Program-made: the position numbers and the translations under genes
NCBI RefSeq assembly: GCF_009765775.1
Contig: NZ_LMUU01000031.1
Coordinates: forward strand, 1 to 56,165
Length of the DNA stretch: 56,165 bases
Reading direction: 5' to 3'
From: Beijerinckia sp. L45
Lineage (GTDB): Bacteria > Pseudomonadota > Alphaproteobacteria > Rhizobiales > Beijerinckiaceae
The notes under the pieces: model-generated
What the model was told of the DNA's origin: nothing
Seen by the model: only the letters and a program-made list of their open reading frames with translations
Databases searched by the model: none
In this document: piece by piece, positions 52,062-56,165 of the stretch
How the letters are laid out: each line of letters starts with the position of its first letter
How positions within the stretch are numbered: position 1 is the first letter of the stretch

Positions 52062-52883
52062 TTATGGGCCGCCGCAGCCATCGAGCGCTACCAGCGCATC
52101 CGCGATGCCGGGGATCAGGAATGTTGCCGGGGCCGCCTCCTTGCCGTCGAAGGCCAGCGCGATCGCGCCGGCGCGGGCGAAGTCGGGCAGCGACGCCGCC
52201 GGGAAGACCGCCGCGAGATAGGGGCCCGTTTTCGCGGCGTGCCAGGCGACGAGCGGCTTGATCGCGGTCTGATCGAGGTGCGTCGTCACGAGCACCACGG
52301 AGTTTTCATTCCAGGCCCAACCGTCGTGCTGCAAGGTTACAGCAATCGCGCCCTGGACCTTGCCGAGAAAGATGCCGGTCGGGTGGCCTTCGTCGCCATA
52401 GGCATAGGTGATGGTGCAGTCGCGGGTGTCGACGGTCCAGCCACCGACCAGCGCGCTCGACCCGCCGGATGCGACCTGCGCCGCGTCCTCCCATTCGGCC
52501 GTCGGGCGTTCGGTGACGAAGGAGTCGACGTAGCTCGAAAAGCTCTGCGCGATGGTCGTGCAGAAGTTGGCGTTGGCGGCGATCAGCGGGTCGATCTTGG
52601 CCTGGGTCCGGGCCTTGTAGGCGGCGACTTCGGCCGCCGACGACTTGGATTTCTTGATCAACGCTTCGAGCTTTTGCGCGATGGCTGCGGTCTGGGCCGG
52701 CGTCGCGACCACGCCGCAGGCGGCGGCCTCGTAGCGCAGCGCCAACCCGGCGCCGAGCAACTGGTAGACGGTGCTGCTTTGGGATCGCTTGGGTGCAGGC
52801 GCATCGGCGGCGCCCTGCGCATGAGCATGGGCCGACAGCATCAAGCAGCCGACGGTCGCGATCCCAAGGCGTCGTCCGATCAT
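52062..52883 (-). CDS. Secreted protein of unknown function
   Basis: A 273-residue protein with a clear Sec signal peptide (MIGRRLGIATVGCLMLSAHAHAQ). I recognise no family. The mature part has a helical, Ala/Lys-rich region (residues about 60-115, AALIKKSKSSAAEVAAYKA-like) and a later portion with aromatic strands (LQHDGWAWNENSVVLVTTHLDQT). Three Cys are scattered in it. ATG 52883 has GGGAGG 5 bases upstream, better than the longer frame from 52946. Convergent with the oxidoreductase gene. Confidence 0.75.
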   Translation of the reverse strand: MIGRRLGIATVGCLMLSAHAHAQGAADAPAPKRSQSSTVYQLLGAGLALRYEAAACGVVATPAQTAAIAQKLEALIKKSKSSAAEVAAYKARTQAKIDPLIAANANFCTTIAQSFSSYVDSFVTERPTAEWEDAAQVASGGSSALVGGWTVDTRDCTITYAYGDEGHPTGIFLGKVQGAIAVTLQHDGWAWNENSVVLVTTHLDQTAIKPLVAWHAAKTGPYLAAVFPAASLPDFARAGAIALAFDGKEAAPATFLIPGIADALVALDGCGGP

Positions 52884-53105
52884 CGTGCCCTCCCAAGCCT
52901 TCGGTCTACGGTTGAACGGGATCGTGCAGCGGCGATAGGGTGACACGCGCCGCGCAGGCGAAAATCCAACGAATTGCGTACGATGTGGTTTTTAGGGCAT
53001 GGCATGCCCGTTTGATTGAGCTTTGCCCGCCCATGGCGTAGAGCAGGGCCGAAGCCGTTCAAAAGCCGCGCAAGAGGCTGCAGTTCGATCGAAAGAGACC
53101 AAGTC

Positions 53106-53336
53106 ATGGTGGATAGACCTCGCCGCCCGGTCAGCGCGGTGGATGCCGCGGAAGCCGTGTTCAAGCCGGCCCCCAAGGTGGCGCCGCCCGTCGTGTTGCC
53201 GCGCGCGATCCCCGGCGCCAAAGAACTCGTCTCGCTGCGGATCGACCAGGACGTGCTGGAGCATTTTCAGGAGCAGGGGCCGGGCTGGCAGGATCGGCTC
53301 AATGCGGCACTGCGGAAGGCGATCGGTTTTGACTAA
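53106..53336 (+). CDS. BrnA-like small protein (antitoxin family), without BrnT partner
   Basis: A 76-residue protein whose C-terminal half (VSLRIDQDVLEHFQEQGPGWQDRLNAALRKA) matches the ribbon-helix-helix-like BrnA antitoxin pattern. In standard systems the toxin brnT lies directly upstream; the 222 bases before this gene contain no such frame. Its last bases overlap the start of the oxygenase gene, so the two are translationally coupled. It may now act as a DNA-binding autoregulator of that gene, an inference from context. Confidence 0.65.
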   Translation: MVDRPRRPVSAVDAAEAVFKPAPKVAPPVVLPRAIPGAKELVSLRIDQDVLEHFQEQGPGWQDRLNAALRKAIGFD

Positions 53337-54057
53337 GGCAACCAGCTTGTTCGAAGACGTGCGCGCGGCGGTCGACACCAGTGGCTTCGCCTTCGTCCAT
53401 GCCAAAGAGATGGCCGCGCTTCTGGCGATCGGCGAGGATGGGCTCATCGGCTTCGCGGTCAGCTGGGACGATCTCGGCGAAGACCGTCACATGGCCGATG
53501 GCGGGCGCTATCGTCGCCGCCGTCACGCGACCTTCGATGTGTCGGCCGAGGCGGTCACCCGCCGCCCGCACCAGCCGCACTACCAGGGCACCGACTTCAA
53601 CCCGCTGAACGGCGGCATCGAGCGCTGGTTCGAGCCGGTGCGTGACGATGTCGCGGCGCATCCGGCGATGCAGGCGGTGCTTGCGACCTGCTATGACCTG
53701 TTCGACGCGCTCACCCCGGTCGCTGATCAGCCGGACTCGTGGTTCGTCGAGGTGCATCAGTTTCGTATTGAAGCGAGCACCGACGGCGCGGGCCAGCCGA
53801 CGCCGGAAGGTGCGCATCGCGACGGCGTCGACTGGGTTCTTGTGATGCTCCTGGCGCGCGACAACATCGCCAGCGGCGTGACGACGATCAGCGATCTCGA
53901 CCGTAAGCCCTTGGGGTCCTTCACACTGACCGAGCCGCTCGACTCCGCCATCGTAAACGACGCGCGGGTATTCCACGGCGTCACCGCCGTCGAGCCGCTG
54001 GACCCCGCGCAGACGGCGCACCGCGACGTGCTCGTGGTGACCTTCCGCCGAAACTGA
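53329..54057 (+). CDS. 2-oxoglutarate/Fe(II)-dependent dioxygenase family protein (PF10014 type)
   Basis: A 242-residue cytoplasmic enzyme. The iron facial triad is visible as His163-x-Asp165 (GAHRDGVDW) and distal His216 (ARVFHGVTAV), with an Arg in the final strand (LVVTFRR) for 2-oxoglutarate. WFVEVHQFRI before the triad is also typical. This family includes amino-acid hydroxylases such as L-isoleucine hydroxylase. Start TTG 53329 lies inside the BrnA-like gene, behind GGAAGG at about 9 bases. Substrate unknown. Confidence 0.8.
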   Translation: MTKATSLFEDVRAAVDTSGFAFVHAKEMAALLAIGEDGLIGFAVSWDDLGEDRHMADGGRYRRRRHATFDVSAEAVTRRPHQPHYQGTDFNPLNGGIERWFEPVRDDVAAHPAMQAVLATCYDLFDALTPVADQPDSWFVEVHQFRIEASTDGAGQPTPEGAHRDGVDWVLVMLLARDNIASGVTTISDLDRKPLGSFTLTEPLDSAIVNDARVFHGVTAVEPLDPAQTAHRDVLVVTFRRN

Positions 54058-54136
54058 GCCGTGCGGCCCGCGCCGCGCGATTAAACCGCATTGCCAGGGC
54101 TTCCCGCTTCAGGCGTGATCGAAGCCACGCCGGAGC

Positions 54137-54433
54137 ATGGTCGTGGGGCATACTGTCAAACTCAAATCGCTGATCACCCGGATCAACCGCCACTTGGTCA
54201 AGACCCAGGAGCGGCTGTGCAAGGCGCGCCCCAACGAGGTCGAGGCGCTTGGCGAATATTATCTGGTCGATGGCGCACAGAAGGCGATCTGCCGTTGCCG
54301 CCTGGAGCCGATCGCTTTCGCCGCGGAACGCCGCATTTTGATGCCGGACGACATCGTCGAGGTCGCGACGGCGCCTGTGGTCGAGGCCGAGGCGATGGCT
54401 CTCGCGCGACTGACAAAAACACGGAAATTCTGA
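54137..54433 (+). CDS. Small conserved-looking protein of unknown function
   Basis: A 98-residue soluble protein. The central part, LITRINRHLVKTQERLCKARPNEVEALGEYYLVD, resembles a group of small proteobacterial proteins of unknown role in which a helix INR.L is followed by GDYYxxD and a short strand. No signal or membrane segment. ATG 54137 has GGAG very close; GTG 54143 is another possible start. Reasonably likely to be real, given the coherent helix-strand pattern. Confidence 0.55.
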   Translation: MVVGHTVKLKSLITRINRHLVKTQERLCKARPNEVEALGEYYLVDGAQKAICRCRLEPIAFAAERRILMPDDIVEVATAPVVEAEAMALARLTKTRKF

Positions 54434-54540
54434 GGCGCTGCAATCCCGAGACGCTGGGTCGTCCGGCCGGATCGCGCTTTCCGGCTTGCGGAGACCGCGC
54501 AACACGGCTTCCGTATGGCATCCGCTTCGGGGACATTGAG

Positions 54541-55467
54541 ATGAAGCTCGCAGTCCTGCTCGTGCTCTGCGCCCTCGTCATCGTGGCGGCAGCCGGCCTA
54601 TGGCTCTACACGCCCGACAAGCCGCGAGCGGCGCTCGAGGCGGCATACCATATCGCGCCCACCGGCTATCGCGATATCGCCGGGATGCGCATGCGCCTGG
54701 CGGACAGCGGTCCCAAACGCGCCCCCGCGCTGATCCTGCTGCACGGCTTCGGCTCCAGCCTCGAAACCTGGGACGCCTGGGTCAAATCGTTAGCCGCCGA
54801 TTTTCGGGTGATCCGTTTCGACTGGCCCGGCTTCGGACTGACCGGCCCCGATCCCACCGGCGATTACAGCGACGCTCGCAGCCTTCAGATTCTGGCGGCG
54901 GTGATGGATGCCCTCGGCATCGACCGCGCGAGCCTGATCGGCAATTCCATCGGCGGCAAGCTGGCCTGGATGTTCGCTGCCAAAAACCCGGCGCGGGTCG
55001 ACAGGCTGGTGCTGGTTTCGCCCGACGGCTTTGCCAGCCCCGGCTTCGACTACGGCAAAAAGCCCGAGGTGCCGCTGATGGTCCGGGCGCTGCCCTATAC
55101 GCTGCCGGCCTTCATGGTGCGGGCCAGCATGAGCCCGGCCTTCGGCGACCCCACGCGGATGGACGAGGCCCTCGTCGCGCGCTATCGCGATTTCATGCTG
55201 GCGCCGGGCGTGCGGCCGGCGATGATCGCGCGCATGGAGCAAGTGACGATGGTGCCCCCGGAGCCCCTGCTGCGCGGCGTAAGGGCGCCGACCCTGCTGC
55301 TGTGGGGCGAGAAGGACGGCATGATCCCCGTCGCCAACGCCGCCGACTATCTGCGGACAATGCCCGATGCCAGGCTCGCCGCGCTGCCCGGCCTCGGCCA
55401 CGTCCCACAGGAAGAGGCGCCGGCTCTGTCGCTGAAGCCGGTGCTCGATTTTTTGCGCGCGCCCTGA
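54541..55467 (+). CDS. Alpha/beta hydrolase with N-terminal membrane anchor
   Basis: A 308-residue alpha/beta hydrolase. MKLAVLLVLCALVIVAAAGLWLY is a signal anchor or uncleaved signal. The catalytic domain has the oxyanion LLHGFGSSLETW, nucleophile Ser136 in LIGNSIGGKLA, an acid in LLLWGEKDGMIP and base His in LPGLGHVPQEE. Such enzymes hydrolyse esters or lactones, usually on the periplasmic side when anchored this way. ATG 54541 is used; the frame is open much further upstream but there overlaps the small gene at 54137 in another frame. Confidence 0.85.
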   Translation: MKLAVLLVLCALVIVAAAGLWLYTPDKPRAALEAAYHIAPTGYRDIAGMRMRLADSGPKRAPALILLHGFGSSLETWDAWVKSLAADFRVIRFDWPGFGLTGPDPTGDYSDARSLQILAAVMDALGIDRASLIGNSIGGKLAWMFAAKNPARVDRLVLVSPDGFASPGFDYGKKPEVPLMVRALPYTLPAFMVRASMSPAFGDPTRMDEALVARYRDFMLAPGVRPAMIARMEQVTMVPPEPLLRGVRAPTLLLWGEKDGMIPVANAADYLRTMPDARLAALPGLGHVPQEEAPALSLKPVLDFLRAP

Positions 55468-55471
55468 AGGG

Positions 55472-56165
55472 TCAGGTCCGCTGCATTGCGGCTTTGACCT
55501 TCTCCGGCAGGAACGGCACGGAGCGCATGCGCGCGCCGGCCGCATCGAACACCGCGTTGGCGATCGCCGCGGGGACGATCGAGGCGGAGGGCTCACCACC
55601 GCCCCACGGCACTTCGTGCGGCCGATCGATCAGGTCCATGACCACCTCCGGCACCTCCGGAAAGGTCAAGATCGGATAGCTCGACCAGTCGAGGCTCGTC
55701 ACGTGCGAGCGGTCGAAGGTTATCTGCTCCTTGAGCGTGCGGCTGACCGTCTGGATGACGTTGCCTTCGAGCTGGTTGCTGATGCCGTCAGGATTGATGA
55801 TCTGCCCGCAATCCTGGACGACGAAGAAGCGCACGACGCGCACGGCCCCGGTCGCCTTGTCCACCTCGACGTCGGCGACGCCGCCGACATAAGTGCGCAC
55901 CAGTTCGTATTTCACGTAGGACATGCCGCGCCCGAACACCGCGGTGCCGGTCGGCTCGCGCTTGGCCGCGCCGGGTTTCCATGCCGCGAGCTTTTGCAGC
56001 CGATCCAACAGCTCCAGACCGCGCGGATCCTTCAATACGCGCCGATGATAGTCGAACGGATCGACGCCGGCGGCCACCGCCAGCTCGTCCATAAAGCTCT
56101 CGTTGGCGTAGGTGTTCTGTAGCCGGCCCGGCGTGCGGATCCACGACGGCTTGAACGGCGTCGTC
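55472..56165 (-). CDS. Molybdenum hydroxylase large subunit (IorB/CoxL-like), C-terminal part
   Basis: Frame enters from the right edge on the minus strand and stays open to its stop at 55472; about 230 residues are visible. Segments RTPGRLQNTYANESFMDELA, GVADVEVDKATGAVRVVRFFVVQDCGQIINPDG and LIDRPHEVPWGGGEPSASIVPAAIANAVFDAAG, with the conserved GxGE-like turn (GGGEPS) that positions the catalytic Glu, are typical of the molybdopterin-binding subunit of xanthine-dehydrogenase-family enzymes, including isoquinoline oxidoreductase IorB. It hydroxylates N-heterocycles or aldehydes. The rest and the Fe-S subunit lie outside. Confidence 0.88.
   Translation of the reverse strand, partial: TTPFKPSWIRTPGRLQNTYANESFMDELAVAAGVDPFDYHRRVLKDPRGLELLDRLQKLAAWKPGAAKREPTGTAVFGRGMSYVKYELVRTYVGGVADVEVDKATGAVRVVRFFVVQDCGQIINPDGISNQLEGNVIQTVSRTLKEQITFDRSHVTSLDWSSYPILTFPEVPEVVMDLIDRPHEVPWGGGEPSASIVPAAIANAVFDAAGARMRSVPFLPEKVKAAMQRT

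Overview
The window looks like chromosomal DNA of a high-GC alphaproteobacterium, most likely of the order Hyphomicrobiales. The basis is codon use, gene families (Urt/Liv amide and amino-acid transporters, OprB porins, FCD-type GntR regulators) and the style of the polysaccharide genes. No rRNA, tRNA, insertion sequence or CRISPR array was seen. Function names come from motifs and family memory read by eye; no database search was possible.

Region 1 (1-8039, + strand) is one tightly packed operon. An Urt/Fmd-type ABC transporter for urea or short-chain amides (its first permease is cut by the window edge) is followed by both subunits of an N,N-dimethylformamidase-like enzyme. The large subunit keeps the two tyrosines and the His-Pro-Glu motif expected for its iron site. 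Next come a Rieske-oxygenase homologue that has lost half of its Fe-S ligands and its catalytic histidines, a Sel1-repeat protein whose start overlaps the Rieske stop codon, and a 102-residue orphan. This pseudo-Rieske/Sel1/orphan trio behind an amidohydrolase is the best candidate here for something undescribed.

Region 2 (8632-18528) holds regulatory and accessory genes on both strands: a GntR regulator, an OprB porin, an LVIVD-repeat protein plus CobW-type GTPase pair, an aldo/keto reductase, an acetamidase/formamidase and two MFS transporters. A 12-bp-arm inverted repeat upstream of the porin is partly repeated upstream of the LVIVD-cobW pair, suggesting a shared operator. A consensus sigma-54 promoter lies beside the first copy and points away from any annotated gene.

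Region 3 (18987-30648, + strand) is a 12-gene catabolic block: a C-C-hydrolase-like alpha/beta hydrolase, an isochorismatase-fold amidase, a fumarylacetoacetase-family hydrolase, two PuuE/cyclic-imidase-like hydrolases, a complete Liv-type ABC transporter, an aldehyde dehydrogenase and an ACMSD-like metal hydrolase/decarboxylase. The set fits opening and breakdown of a cyclic imide or other N-heterocycle. A GntR regulator, a sigma-54-preceded solute-binding protein and a second OprB porin (30686-34361) close the catabolic island.

Region 4 (34628-50007) is an exopolysaccharide locus of alternating orientation: flippase, two glycosyltransferases, GH5 hydrolase, O-antigen-ligase-like polymerase, a Wzc-like chain-length protein with a degenerate kinase P-loop, a beta-propeller protein, two acyltransferase-type proteins, a fatty-acid-hydroxylase family protein and the initiating sugar-phosphate transferase.

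Region 5 (50008-56165) contains a decayed outer-membrane efflux protein fragment, a Gfo/Idh/MocA oxidoreductase, a secreted protein of unknown role, a BrnA-like small protein overlapping a 2-oxoglutarate/iron oxygenase, a small conserved-looking protein, an alpha/beta hydrolase and the C-terminus of a molybdenum hydroxylase large subunit.
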